Shown piece after piece: positions 17,224 to 26,814 of a DNA stretch of 64,000 nucleotides; position 1 is the first letter of the stretch; each line of letters opens with the position of its first letter. A program made the position numbers and the translations under genes. The stretch lies in NCBI GenBank assembly GCA_963703565.1, contig CAVPEW010000072.1:8150-72149 (forward strand), written 5' to 3'. Below the pieces are notes generated by a model. The model had not been told where the DNA came from. It saw only the letters and a program-made list of their open reading frames with translations, and did no database searches. This DNA comes from CAVPEW01 sp963703565 (lineage in GTDB: Bacteria; Actinomycetota; Acidimicrobiia; Acidimicrobiales; VFJN01).

Positions 17224-18732
17224 TCAGCCGATGCCGGCGGCGGCGAACGTGGCCAGATCGCCGAAGCGCGTCGCCACGTTCGACACACCGAAGACCACCG
17301 TCACCGCCGCCGAGATGGCCAACGCCGCACCGATGCTGACGGGGATCCGGATGGGCGTGCGGTCACCGTCGCGCACCGGGTTCATCCACATCGCGCGCGC
17401 GACGTTCGCGTAGTAGAAGAGGCCGATCACGGAGTTGACGGCAACGACCACGGCCAACGCCACCCCGCTCGCGGTGACGTCGGGCTCGAGCAGGGCACGG
17501 AACACCACGAACTTGGCCAACCAGCCACCCAACGGTGGGATACCGGCCAAGCTGAACAGGAACACGGTCATCAGCAGGGTCAGGCCCGGGGCGTAGTCGA
17601 ACAAGCCGTCCCAGCTGTCGATCTCGGCGCTTCGCGTCTTGCGAGCCACGGCCAGGACGACCGCGAACGCGCCGAGGTTCATGGCCGCGTAGATGAGAAG
17701 GTAGGTGACCACGGCCTTCGCCGCGCCGTCGCCGTTGTCTCCCACCACTGCCAGTGGCGCCAGCATGAACCCGGCCTGAGCGATACCGGAGTAGGCCAGC
17801 ATCCGCACGATGTTGGTCTGGCGCAGCGCGATCACGTTGCCCACGGTCATCGTCAACGCCGCCAGGATCCACATCATCGGCTCGACGACATCGTCACGGC
17901 CGGGGAAGGCCAGCAGGATGAGCTGGATCAGCGCCACGAACCCCGCTGCCTTCGAGCTCACCGCCAGGAACGCGGTGATAGGGGTCGGCGCCCCCTCGTA
18001 GGTGTCGGGCGCCCAGGTGTGGAACGGCACGGCCGACACCTTGAACGCGAACCCCACCAGGGTGAACACGACACCCAGGGTCACCACGGAGCCCGCGTCG
18101 GTGCCCACGAGAGCCTCGCGGATCTCGCTCAGCCGGGTGGAGCCCGCGGTGCCGTAGAGAAGCGACATGCCGTAGAGCATCACCGCCGTGGCGAAGACGC
18201 CCATCAGGTAGTACTTGACCGACGCCTCGTTGCTCTTGGGATCCGACCGTCGCCAGCCCGCGAGCAGGTACACGGGGATCGAGAGCAACTCGAGAGCGAT
18301 GAACATGGACACGAGGTCGCGCGCCGAGGCCATGACGGTCATGCCCAGCACCGAGCACAACAACAAGAAGTAGTACTCGCCCTCCGCGTAGTCGCCCTCG
18401 GCGATGTAGTTGGTCGACAACAGCACCACCACGTAGCCGGCGAGCAGGAAGAGCGCCTTGAGCACCAGCGAGAAGTTGTCGACCGTGTAGGCACCGTCGA
18501 ACAGCAACCGGTCGACCCCGTCCACGGCCAGGGTGAGCACCGGCACCATGGCTCCGAGCAACCCGGCGCCGGCGAGGGTGGGGAGGATCCCCTTGGCCGA
18601 TTCCGGGGCCAGCAGATCGGCCAGCAGCACCACGACGACGGTCCCGACGAGGACCACCTCGGGCGCCAGCGCGTGCCAGTCGACCGCCGGACGGGCGAAG
18701 TCTTCCTGGGCGAGCAGGGTCGCCAGCAGCAT
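17224..18732 (-). CDS. nuoN: NADH-quinone oxidoreductase subunit N (11-gene operon)
   Basis: An antiporter-like membrane subunit of complex I, 502 residues with about 14 helices. The conserved proton-channel Lys lies in helix-7/8 elements such as FKVSAVPFHTWAPD, and the broken-helix region GAPTPITAFLAVSSKAAGF is present. It is the last gene of the nuoABCDHIJKLMN operon and starts six bases after the nuoM stop. A related but clearly different nuoN ends the other complex I operon at 27776. Confidence 0.95.
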   Translation of the reverse strand: MLLATLLAQEDFARPAVDWHALAPEVVLVGTVVVVLLADLLAPESAKGILPTLAGAGLLGAMVPVLTLAVDGVDRLLFDGAYTVDNFSLVLKALFLLAGYVVVLLSTNYIAEGDYAEGEYYFLLLCSVLGMTVMASARDLVSMFIALELLSIPVYLLAGWRRSDPKSNEASVKYYLMGVFATAVMLYGMSLLYGTAGSTRLSEIREALVGTDAGSVVTLGVVFTLVGFAFKVSAVPFHTWAPDTYEGAPTPITAFLAVSSKAAGFVALIQLILLAFPGRDDVVEPMMWILAALTMTVGNVIALRQTNIVRMLAYSGIAQAGFMLAPLAVVGDNGDGAAKAVVTYLLIYAAMNLGAFAVVLAVARKTRSAEIDSWDGLFDYAPGLTLLMTVFLFSLAGIPPLGGWLAKFVVFRALLEPDVTASGVALAVVVAVNSVIGLFYYANVARAMWMNPVRDGDRTPIRIPVSIGAALAISAAVTVVFGVSNVATRFGDLATFAAAGIG

Positions 18733-18738
18733 CAGCGG

Positions 18739-20283
18739 CTACCGCCCAACCGCGGCCAGGGCCTGCGCGACCGGTCCTACCGCATCGTCGGTGACCGAGA
18801 ACAGCAGGTTCGGGTACACCCCGAGCACCAGGATCAGGGCCAGCATGGGGGTCCAGGCGATCCACTCGGGCCAGGTCACATCAGCGATGTGCTCCTCGGC
18901 GAACTCCTCGGTGGGCGTGCCGAACGCCGTGCGCTGGTACAGCCACAGCAGGTAGCCGGCGGCCAGGACCGTCCCCACAGCGGCCACGACCATGTAGACG
19001 CGGAACGTCTCCACCGGCAGGCCCGGCGCCGGGTCGTAGGACGACAGGATCGCCGGGAACTCACCCCAGAACCCGGCCAGGCCGGGCAGGCCGAGCGACG
19101 CCATGGTCGTGAAGCCCAGGATCCAGCCCAGCCGGGGTGCCTGGATCAGCAGACCGCCCAGGCGGCTTATCTCGAGCGTGTGGAAGCGGTCCTTCACCGA
19201 ACCGGCCACGAAGAACAACATCCCGGTGATGAGGCCGTGAGCGACCATGCCGAAGATGGCGGCGTTGAGGCCGAACTCGGTGCCCGAGGCTATGCCCAGC
19301 ATCACGAAACCCATGTGAGCCACCGACGAGAAGGCGATGAGGCGTTTCATGTCTGTCTGCGCCAGGCACCCGAGCGCGCCGTAGATGATCCCGATCACCG
19401 CGAGCAGGCCTATGAACCAGGACCATTCGTGCGCCGGCTCGGGCAGGATCGTCAGTGCGACCCGGATGAAGCCGTAGGTGCCGAGCTTGAGCAGCACCGC
19501 GGCCAGGATCACCGAGCCCTGCGTAGGCGCCTGCGTGTGAGCGTCGGGCAGCCAGGTGTGGAAGGGGAACATCGGCACCTTGATGCCGAAGCCCATGAAC
19601 ATCCCGCCGAAGATCAGCAGCCCGGTGGAGCGCGCCATGTCGCTGGTGGCCACGGCGTCGGCGAGACCCTGGATCGAGAAGGTCTCACCTCCGGTCACGA
19701 AGAACACGGCGAGGAAGCTGACGATCATCAACGCCGAGCCGAACAGCGTGTACAGGAAGAACTTGATCGAGGCGTACTGGCGCTGCTCGCCGCCCCACAC
19801 GCCGATCATGAAGTACATCGGCAGCAGTACGACCTCGAAGAACACGAAGAACAGGATGAGGTCCTGTGCGACGAAGGTGCCCAGCATCCCGGTGTGGAGC
19901 AGCAGGATCAGGGCCAGGAAAGCCTTCGGGTTGCCCGGCTCGGGGATGTGCTTCCAGCTGTAGACGATGACCAGTGGCACCACGAGCAGGGTCATCGCGA
20001 TCAACGGGAGCGAGATCCCGTCGACCCCCATGATGAACCGGCTCTTGATCACGTCGATCCAGCTCTCGTCGATGACGTACTGGAGGTGCTGGGATCGGTC
20101 GTAGTCGAAGTCGGCTAGCACCGCGATGCCCACCCCGGCGGCGGCCAGGGAGGCCACGAGGGCGACGATCTTGTGCAGCTGCTCCTCTGCCTTCGGGATG
20201 AACAGCATCACCGCTGCACCCGCCAGCGGCAGGAACACCATCAGGGCAAGGCCCCACTCGTGCAGGAAGTTGTCGTTCTCCAT
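18739..20283 (-). CDS. nuoM: NADH-quinone oxidoreductase subunit M (11-gene operon)
   Basis: A 514-residue antiporter-like proton-pumping subunit. Hallmarks include the Glu-bearing helix FVFFEVVLLPMYFMIG, KVPMFPFHTWLPDAHTQAPT and KRLIAFSSVAHMGFVMLG. Unlike its counterpart in the 14-gene operon it has no extra loop after helix 6. The start is ATG 20283, 37 bases past nuoL. It is about 75 residues shorter than the other NuoM here. Confidence 0.96.
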   Translation of the reverse strand: MENDNFLHEWGLALMVFLPLAGAAVMLFIPKAEEQLHKIVALVASLAAAGVGIAVLADFDYDRSQHLQYVIDESWIDVIKSRFIMGVDGISLPLIAMTLLVVPLVIVYSWKHIPEPGNPKAFLALILLLHTGMLGTFVAQDLILFFVFFEVVLLPMYFMIGVWGGEQRQYASIKFFLYTLFGSALMIVSFLAVFFVTGGETFSIQGLADAVATSDMARSTGLLIFGGMFMGFGIKVPMFPFHTWLPDAHTQAPTQGSVILAAVLLKLGTYGFIRVALTILPEPAHEWSWFIGLLAVIGIIYGALGCLAQTDMKRLIAFSSVAHMGFVMLGIASGTEFGLNAAIFGMVAHGLITGMLFFVAGSVKDRFHTLEISRLGGLLIQAPRLGWILGFTTMASLGLPGLAGFWGEFPAILSSYDPAPGLPVETFRVYMVVAAVGTVLAAGYLLWLYQRTAFGTPTEEFAEEHIADVTWPEWIAWTPMLALILVLGVYPNLLFSVTDDAVGPVAQALAAVGR

Positions 20284-20320
20284 GGTCCTGTCGGTCCTGG
20301 TCCTGTCTCGTCGAGCCGGC

Positions 20321-22492
20321 CTAGACGGCGGCGATCAGCAGGCCGGCGAGAATTGCAGCGGCGGCGAAGAAGAGCCCCGCGTACTGCTGCACCTGTCCGG
20401 TCTGCGCCTGGCGGAACACCTCTCCGCTCCCCTCGGCGATCTGCCCGGTGCCGTTGACGGCACCGTCGATCACGCCTTGGTCGATGCGGCGATAGACCCA
20501 GCGCCCGCCGCGCACTGCGCCGGCAGCCGTGCCGTTCACCACCCCGTCGAGCACGTTCTGGTTGAACCAGTTGACGCCTCGTGCGACGGGGCCCTTCACG
20601 CCCCCGGCTATCACTCCGGTGTAGAGGGCGTCGAGGTAGTACTTGTTCTCGAGCAGCCGGTAGCCCGCACGCGCCACGCGGTTGCGCTCGGTCAGGCCGT
20701 GGAAGCCGATCCGCTTCCAGTACCACAGGTACGCCACCCCGATGCTGGCCAGCGCCGCGACCGTGGTGCCCACGGCGATGCCGAGGGAGAACTCGGGATG
20801 GGAGAAGGAGCCCAGCACCGAGGGGAAGTAGGAGCCCCGCGGTTCGTAGAAGTGCTCGAAGCGCAGGGCCAGGTCCGACGGGATCCAATCGAGCGCGCCG
20901 GTGTCGGGGAGGTTGGCCAAACCCGCGAACACCGCCAGCACGGCCAGCACGTAGAGGGGCGCCACGATGCGAGGCCCCGATTCGTGCGGATGCCCGTGGC
21001 CGCGGAACTCGCCGTAGAAGGTGAGGTAGACGCAGCGGGTCATGTAGGCGGCGGTGAGCACCGCTCCGCACGCGCCGACGACCATGAACGCCGTGTAGCC
21101 GCCTCCGAGCTGCGATGCGCCCGCAAGGATCTCGTCCTTGGACCAGAAGCCCGCCAGTGGGAAGAGCCCGATGAGCGCGGCGGTGGCGACCAGGAACGTT
21201 CGCTTCGTGTGAGGCATCCATCGCCCCAACCCGCCCATGTCGGCCTTCATGTCGAACGAGTGCACCGAGTGTGAGACCGACCCGGCTCCCAGGAACAGGC
21301 AGGCCTTGAAGAAGGCGTGCGTGAAGAGGTGGAAGAAGGCAGCGGTCCAGGCGCCCACGCCGAGGGCCATGACCATGTAGCCGAGCTGCGAGACGGTCGA
21401 GTAGGCGAGGACCTTCTTGATGTCGGACTGCACGAAGGCCAGCAGGGCGCCGCCGATGACGGTCACCCCGCCCACCACGGCGAGCAGGTTGACGCTCGAG
21501 GTCCCGATGGACAGGCCTGTGAAGAACACGCCGTAGAGGCGGCCGACCATGAACACCCCCGCCACCACCATCGTCGCGGCGTGGATGAGCGCCGACACGG
21601 GGGTCGGCCCGGCCATGGCGTCGGGCAACCAGGTGTGCAGGATGAACTGACCCGACTTCGACATCACTGCAGCCACCAGCGAGCACGACGCCACCAGCAG
21701 CACCAGGTGGCTCATGTCGCCGGCGACCGCCGCCCGGTTGATCTCGACGACGTCGAACGAGCCGGCACCGAAGTAGAGGATCACGACACCGCAGATGAGA
21801 CCCACGTCACCGACGCGGTTCGTCAGGAACGCCTTGAGCGCGGCGTCGGAGTTCGGCTTCTCCTCCCACCAGTGTCCGATGAGCACGAACGAGCACAGAC
21901 CGACCAGCTCCCAGCACGTGAGCAGCTCCAGGGTGTTCTCGCTCATCACCAGCCCAAGCATCGATGCCGTGAACAGTGAGAGGAACGCGAAGAAGTGCGT
22001 GTACCGCCTGTCGCCGTGCACGTAGTCGGTGGAGTACACGTGCACCAGCAGTGACACGAGCGTCACCACGAGAAGCATCATCACGCCGGGGCCGTCGATG
22101 AGCGTGCCGACGGTGAACTCCGTGCCGCCGCTCTGCCACCAGGTCCACTGCTCGGTGACCGGCTCCACCTCGAACTCGGTGTGGCCCTCGCCCTCGCTGT
22201 CGCCCTCGCCTTCGGCTCGGGCGGAGGCGGCGGCCGATCCATGGTCCTCGGCCTCGGCTCGCTCACCGGCACCTTCCCCAGCGTGGGACTCGGCCGCAAC
22301 CTCGGCGGCGTGCTCGGCGTCGTCGACGTGGTCGAACCACTGCACGTTGGTGACCACGGCGAGGACGAGGCAGGCTCCCACCGCGGCGATCCCCACCTCG
22401 GCGCCGCCTCGGGGCAGGCGCTTTCCGAACGCGAGGATGATCAGGAACGAGGCCGCGGGTATGAGCGGGATGATCCAGGCATGGTCGAGCAT
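20321..22492 (-). CDS. nuoL: NADH-quinone oxidoreductase subunit L, with acidic loop insertion (11-gene operon)
   Basis: NuoL is the distal proton-pumping subunit, with the long lateral helix at its C-terminus. This copy has 723 residues. HTWLPDAMAGPTPVSALIHAATMV and KKVLAYSTVSQLGYM are clear family motifs. Between the first two helices (residues about 57-112) lies an insertion rich in Glu, Ala, Gly and His (for example GEGAGERAEAEDHG) that ordinary NuoL lacks. Start ATG 22492 begins MLDHAWIIPLIPA, the usual N-terminus; it lies 11 bases after the nuoK stop. Confidence 0.95.
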   Translation of the reverse strand: MLDHAWIIPLIPAASFLIILAFGKRLPRGGAEVGIAAVGACLVLAVVTNVQWFDHVDDAEHAAEVAAESHAGEGAGERAEAEDHGSAAASARAEGEGDSEGEGHTEFEVEPVTEQWTWWQSGGTEFTVGTLIDGPGVMMLLVVTLVSLLVHVYSTDYVHGDRRYTHFFAFLSLFTASMLGLVMSENTLELLTCWELVGLCSFVLIGHWWEEKPNSDAALKAFLTNRVGDVGLICGVVILYFGAGSFDVVEINRAAVAGDMSHLVLLVASCSLVAAVMSKSGQFILHTWLPDAMAGPTPVSALIHAATMVVAGVFMVGRLYGVFFTGLSIGTSSVNLLAVVGGVTVIGGALLAFVQSDIKKVLAYSTVSQLGYMVMALGVGAWTAAFFHLFTHAFFKACLFLGAGSVSHSVHSFDMKADMGGLGRWMPHTKRTFLVATAALIGLFPLAGFWSKDEILAGASQLGGGYTAFMVVGACGAVLTAAYMTRCVYLTFYGEFRGHGHPHESGPRIVAPLYVLAVLAVFAGLANLPDTGALDWIPSDLALRFEHFYEPRGSYFPSVLGSFSHPEFSLGIAVGTTVAALASIGVAYLWYWKRIGFHGLTERNRVARAGYRLLENKYYLDALYTGVIAGGVKGPVARGVNWFNQNVLDGVVNGTAAGAVRGGRWVYRRIDQGVIDGAVNGTGQIAEGSGEVFRQAQTGQVQQYAGLFFAAAAILAGLLIAAV

Positions 22493-22503
22493 TGAGGTGG
22501 GCC

Positions 22504-22812
22504 TTATCCCTTGAGCTGGGCGAGCTCGTCGAGGTCGATGCTCTTGCGGTTCCGGTAGATGAGCAGCACGATCGCCAGGCCGATACCGACCTCCGCGGCG
22601 GCTACGGCGATCACGAACAGGGCGAACACCGCCCCATCGATGGATCCCCACAACGCCCCGAAGGCGATGAGGTTGATGTTGACCGCGTTCAAGATGAGCT
22701 CGATCGACATGAGGACCAGCACTGCGTTGCGGCGGGAGATCACCCCGTAGACGCCGATGCAGAACAGCACGGCGCCCAGCAGGAGGAACTGGTTCAGCAG
22801 CAGGTCGTCCAT
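22504..22812 (-). CDS. nuoK: NADH-quinone oxidoreductase subunit K (11-gene operon)
   Basis: A 102-residue, three-helix membrane subunit. The two conserved Glu residues of the proton-transfer chain are in LMSIELILNAVN and VAAAEVGIGLA. The start ATG 22812 overlaps the nuoJ stop (ATGA), so its translation is probably coupled. Confidence 0.95.
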   Translation of the reverse strand: MDDLLLNQFLLLGAVLFCIGVYGVISRRNAVLVLMSIELILNAVNINLIAFGALWGSIDGAVFALFVIAVAAAEVGIGLAIVLLIYRNRKSIDLDELAQLKG

Positions 22813-23333
22813 CAAACCCGGTCCTTGCGAGCGATGACGACGGCGCCGACCAGCGCCGCCAGGAGCAGGACCGAGATCGCCTCGAACGGGATCAGGTAGT
22901 CCCGGAAGATCGCGTCGCTGATCGTGGCGGTGTTGGAGCCGTCCACGGTCGCGATGCGGGTGTCGGCCGGCAAGGGGGTCCGCGTCCAGCCGAAGCCGTC
23001 GATCAGGGCGTACCCCATCACCCCGGCCAACAGGATCGCCGCCGCCAGGCCCGACAGCCAGTGGCGGTTGGTGAGCTCGCTCTCGGTGCCGATCGGAGCC
23101 CTGGTCAACATGATCCCGAACAGGAAGAGGACCACGATGGCACCGATGTAGACCAAGAGCTGGGTGGCAGCGGCGAACTCGGCGGCCAGGAGCAGGTACT
23201 GCGCGCCGACTCCGGCCAGGACCACCACCAGCCACAGTGCGGCATGCACGACGTTGCGGGTGCTGACGACGCGCACGGCACCCACCACGATCAGGGCGGC
23301 GAACAGGTAGAAGAACAGGTTCTGCGCGACCAT
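22812..23333 (-). CDS. nuoJ: NADH-quinone oxidoreductase subunit J (11-gene operon)
   Basis: A 173-residue five-helix membrane subunit. VYIGAIVVLFLFGIMLT is the conserved helix-3 region with its pi-bulge glycine. Its C-terminus is short, unlike the Glu-Ala-expanded NuoJ of the other operon. It follows nuoI after about 27 bases. Confidence 0.94.
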   Translation of the reverse strand: MVAQNLFFYLFAALIVVGAVRVVSTRNVVHAALWLVVVLAGVGAQYLLLAAEFAAATQLLVYIGAIVVLFLFGIMLTRAPIGTESELTNRHWLSGLAAAILLAGVMGYALIDGFGWTRTPLPADTRIATVDGSNTATISDAIFRDYLIPFEAISVLLLAALVGAVVIARKDRV

Positions 23334-23360
23334 CTCAGCAGCCCCCCCGCCGACGCTCGC

Positions 23361-23907
23361 TCACCGCGGCACCTTGCGGACCTTGGCCGACGAACCGGCC
23401 TCGTAGGCCTCGAAGTCGGGAACGGTCTCCATCCACTCGCCCAGCCGCTCCTTGTCGTGGAGCAGGTCGGCCAGGCGAGGCTCGGAGTACTCGAACTCGG
23501 GGCTCCAGAACAACGCGTCGAACGGGCAGACCTCGACGCAGATCCCGCAGTACATGCAGAGCGCGTAGTCGATGTCGAAGCGGTCGAGCGCGCTGCACCG
23601 TACGCTCCTTGCCCCCCGGGCGCCGGGGCGGAGCCTTGGTCTTGTGGCCCTCGATGTAGATGCACCAGTCGGGGCAGCTGCGGGCGCACAGCATGCAGAC
23701 CGTGCAGTTGTCCTCCTTGAGGGCTATGACCCCCCGGGCCCGTGGCGCTGGCGACTCCTTCTCGCGTGGGTACTGCACCGTGGCCGCGCCCCGCGAGGGC
23801 GAGGGGATCAGCGTCTTGAGGCCCCGGCTGGGGAACAGCGTGCGCAACATCTCGCGGAGGGTGACGCCCAAGCCCACCACGAGGCCCGGCAACCGGGGAC
23901 GCGCCAT
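23361..23907 (-). CDS. nuoI: NADH-quinone oxidoreductase subunit I, frameshifted (11-gene operon)
   Basis: NuoI carries two [4Fe-4S] clusters (N6a, N6b) that pass electrons to N2 in NuoB. The first motif CTVCMLCARSCP and the following YIEGHKTKAPPR read in one frame. The second motif CMYCGICVEVCPF and the C-terminus read in another. The switch lies at a run of six C (23612-23617 on the plus strand). The span is not a multiple of three. With one base removed or added the protein would be normal (about 180 residues), so a homopolymer sequencing error is likely. Start ATG 23907 overlaps the nuoH stop. Confidence 0.85.
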
Positions 23908-24947
23908 CAGACTGCCACCTTGAGGACCATGGTCGCGGCGATGTTCACCAGCGACAGCGGGATCAGGAACTTCCAGGCGAACTGCTGGAGCTGGTCCTCG
24001 CGGAGACGCGGATAGGTGAACCGGATCCAGAAGATCAAGAACGCCACGAGCATGACCTTGGCGAACAGGACCAGCGGACCGACCACGTTCATCACGTCGG
24101 AGTCCAGATCGACCCACGGGATCGACCACCCACCCAGAAACAGCGTCGCCGCCAGAGCCGAGAACGCGCCGGCGGAGGCGAACTCGCCGATGAAGAACAG
24201 CAGGAACCTCATGCCCGAGTACTCGGTCATGTACCCGGCGACGATCTCGGACTCCGCTACGGGCATGTCGAACGGTGGCTGTGTCAGCTCGGCCTGCGCG
24301 GAGATGAGGAAGAGGATGAACCCCGCCAGCTGGGTCAGGACGAAGGGGTTACCGATCGCGCCGGACCCGAAGATCTCGCCCCCGTGCTGGGCGGCGACGA
24401 TGCCCTGCAGGTTGAGCGTGCCGGCCTGCACGACGACGCCGACCACCGCCAGCACCATGGGCAGCTCGTAGGCGATGAGCTGACCGGCGGCGCGCAGGCC
24501 CCCGATCAAGGAGTACTTGTTGGCCGAGGCCCAGCCGGCCACGAGCACACCGATCACCGAGACCGACGAGAGCCCCAGGGCAAGGAAGACGCCGGTGTCG
24601 ACATCGATGAAGGTGGCGTCGGGCCCGAAGGGCATGACCACGTAGAGCAGGAACGTGGCGGTCACGACGATGTAGGGCGCCATCGCGAAAAGGTGCCGGT
24701 CTGCACGGGCCGGGAAGATGTCCTCCTTCTGGAGCCACTTGCCGACCTCGGCGACCAGCTGCAGGGACCCGTAGGGGCCGGCCTCGTTGGGGCCCAGCCG
24801 GCTCTGCATGAAGCTCATCATCTTGAACAGGAAGACGTAGACCAGCGCCCCGGCGGGCAGCAGCACTGCGAGCAGCACACCGAGCACCTCGAACAGGGTC
24901 TGCTGCCAGTAGGCGAGGTCGGCGGCCACGACGGGAGCGTTGCTCAT
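23907..24947 (-). CDS. nuoH: NADH-quinone oxidoreductase subunit H (11-gene operon)
   Basis: A 346-residue membrane subunit at the base of the quinone chamber. The signature RLGPNEAGPYGSLQLVAEVGK near residues 54-74 and PFDMPVAESEIVAGYMTEYSG are clear. It overlaps both neighbours by ATGA (nuoD upstream, nuoI downstream), typical of tightly coupled complex I operons. Confidence 0.96.
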   Translation of the reverse strand: MSNAPVVAADLAYWQQTLFEVLGVLLAVLLPAGALVYVFLFKMMSFMQSRLGPNEAGPYGSLQLVAEVGKWLQKEDIFPARADRHLFAMAPYIVVTATFLLYVVMPFGPDATFIDVDTGVFLALGLSSVSVIGVLVAGWASANKYSLIGGLRAAGQLIAYELPMVLAVVGVVVQAGTLNLQGIVAAQHGGEIFGSGAIGNPFVLTQLAGFILFLISAQAELTQPPFDMPVAESEIVAGYMTEYSGMRFLLFFIGEFASAGAFSALAATLFLGGWSIPWVDLDSDVMNVVGPLVLFAKVMLVAFLIFWIRFTYPRLREDQLQQFAWKFLIPLSLVNIAATMVLKVAV

Positions 24948-26116
24948 CGGTCGATGTCACCCAGGATGAAGTACAGGCTGGCCAGGATCGTGATGATGTC
25001 GGGCACGTAGACCCCCCGCAGCACCCAGGGGGCGACAGACACGTTGTTGAAGCTGGCCGAGCGGATCTTCACCCGGAACGGCCCAGTATCGCCCTTGGAG
25101 ACCACGTAGTAGCCCATCTGGCCCAGCGGGTTCTCGGTGGCGACGTACGCCTCGCCCTCGGGCACCTTGATGATGCGCGGCACCTTGGCCATGATCGGAC
25201 CGGTGGGCATCGAGCCCAGCAGCTGCTCGACGATCGAACAGGACTCGCGGATCTCCTGGAGCCGCACCCAGCACCGGGCCCAGCTGTCGCCGTCGGGGTG
25301 GGTCCAGACCTTGAAGTCGAGGCCGGGGTAGGCGAGACCGGCCGGGGCATCTCGCCGCAGGTCCCAGTCGACGCCCGAGGCGCGCAGGTTCGCGCCCGTC
25401 AACCCGTAGGACAGGGCCACCTCGGCAGGGATGACACCCACCCCACGAGTCCGGCTCTGAAAGATCTCGTTGCCAAAGACGAGGTCGTCCATGGTGTCGC
25501 AGAAGCGCCGGATCTTGCCCACCGCGGTGCGGGTCTCGTCGATCCAGCCCTTGGGCAGGTCGTCCTTCAGCCCGCCGATTCGGTCGAAGTTCGGGTGGAA
25601 CCGGCCACCGGTGACCGCCTCGATCTGGTTGAGCACGAACTCGCGGTCACGGAAGGCGTAGAACGCCGGGGTCTGGGCGCCGAGCTGGAGGGCCAGGTCG
25701 CCCACGAACAAGGTGATGTTGGCGAGTCGCGACAGTTCGAACAGCACGGTGCGGATCGCAGCCGCCCGCGGCGGCGCCTCGATGCCCATCAGCTGCTCGG
25801 CGGCGAGGATGAACGGGACCTCGTTGGCGAAGCTGCCCAGCCAGTCGATCCGGTTCACCAGCGTGGTGACCTGCGGGTAGGAGCGAACCTCGCAGAGCTT
25901 CTCGTAGCCGCGGTGCATGTAACCGCAGATGACCTCGGCCTCCACGACCTGCTCGCCGTCGAGCCGGGCGACGATGCGCAGCGTGCCGTGCGTCGCGGGG
26001 TGCTGCGGGCCCATGTTGAGCACCATGCCGTCGTCGGTCGCCAGCTCGACGTTGACCCGCGCGTCGGCGGCCTGGGCGTCCACGTAGGCTCGCTGATGGG
26101 GGTCGAGCAGGGTCAC
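24944..26116 (-). CDS. nuoD: NADH-quinone oxidoreductase subunit D (11-gene operon)
   Basis: A 390-residue peripheral subunit that, with NuoB, forms the quinone-binding site. The signature GPQHPATHGTLR with its quinone-binding His is near residue 38. GYMHRGYEKL and the SYPQVTTLVNRIDWL region follow; the last normally contains TNVxRxDYL and is divergent here. It overlaps nuoC and nuoH by ATGA. It differs in sequence throughout from the 448-residue NuoD of the 14-gene operon. Confidence 0.95.
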   Translation of the reverse strand: MTLLDPHQRAYVDAQAADARVNVELATDDGMVLNMGPQHPATHGTLRIVARLDGEQVVEAEVICGYMHRGYEKLCEVRSYPQVTTLVNRIDWLGSFANEVPFILAAEQLMGIEAPPRAAAIRTVLFELSRLANITLFVGDLALQLGAQTPAFYAFRDREFVLNQIEAVTGGRFHPNFDRIGGLKDDLPKGWIDETRTAVGKIRRFCDTMDDLVFGNEIFQSRTRGVGVIPAEVALSYGLTGANLRASGVDWDLRRDAPAGLAYPGLDFKVWTHPDGDSWARCWVRLQEIRESCSIVEQLLGSMPTGPIMAKVPRIIKVPEGEAYVATENPLGQMGYYVVSKGDTGPFRVKIRSASFNNVSVAPWVLRGVYVPDIITILASLYFILGDIDR

Positions 26117-26814
26117 GATGCGGCTCCGTCGGCCTCGCCGGGCTCGTCACCGCCGTCCTCGGCCGCCTCCCCCGGCATGGGCTCCACGTCGACGATCCCC
26201 GGCCACGGCTTGACGACCCGAGCGAGCAGCGGGAAGTCCTTGCGCAGGGGGTTTCCCTCGAAGTCCGACGGCAGGTACAGGTGGCGCAGACCGGCATGGC
26301 CGGTGAAGCCGATCCCGAACATCTCCCATGTCTCACGCTCGTGCCAGTCGGCACCCCTGAACAGCCCGGTCCAGCTGGGCACCTCGGGAGCCTCGTCGGG
26401 CACGTCGGCGCGCAACACGAGGCGCAGGCCGGTTCGCGGCCTCGCCAGGCCGGCGAACACCTGGAGCCGCGAATCGCCGCCGGTGTAGCCCGGCACGACG
26501 GCGGACCGCTGCGGCATCGGCGGGGGCCACTCGACGTCGGTCGTGGCGTCCTCGTATCGGCCGAAGGGCGACGGCATCCAGTCGATCGCCGAGAGGAAGT
26601 CGAAGAACGTGAAGCCGGCTCGGTCCCGCGCGACCTCGGCCGCCTGTGCCCAGGCCGAGGTGGCTACCCGGACCCACAGGCCCTCATCCGGGCGGATGTG
26701 GTGACCCACCACGGCGTCGCCGAGGTGCTCGACCAACGTGGCCAGGACCGCCTCCCGCTCCTCGTCACGGGGGGCTTCGGCGGCTTCGGTCTCCTCGACG
26801 GCGGGTTCAGGCAA
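26113..26814 (-). CDS. nuoC: NADH-quinone oxidoreductase subunit C (11-gene operon)
   Basis: A 233-residue peripheral-arm subunit. The conserved ADWHERETWEMFGIGFTGH and the SDFEGNPLRKDFPL C-terminal motif identify the 30-kDa family. The N-terminus has an acidic stretch (EPAVEETEAAEAPRDEERE) and the C-terminus an acidic tail (EAAEDGGDEPGEADG). It overlaps the nuoB end by eight bases and nuoD by ATGA. Confidence 0.94.
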   Translation of the reverse strand: MPEPAVEETEAAEAPRDEEREAVLATLVEHLGDAVVGHHIRPDEGLWVRVATSAWAQAAEVARDRAGFTFFDFLSAIDWMPSPFGRYEDATTDVEWPPPMPQRSAVVPGYTGGDSRLQVFAGLARPRTGLRLVLRADVPDEAPEVPSWTGLFRGADWHERETWEMFGIGFTGHAGLRHLYLPSDFEGNPLRKDFPLLARVVKPWPGIVDVEPMPGEAAEDGGDEPGEADGAAS

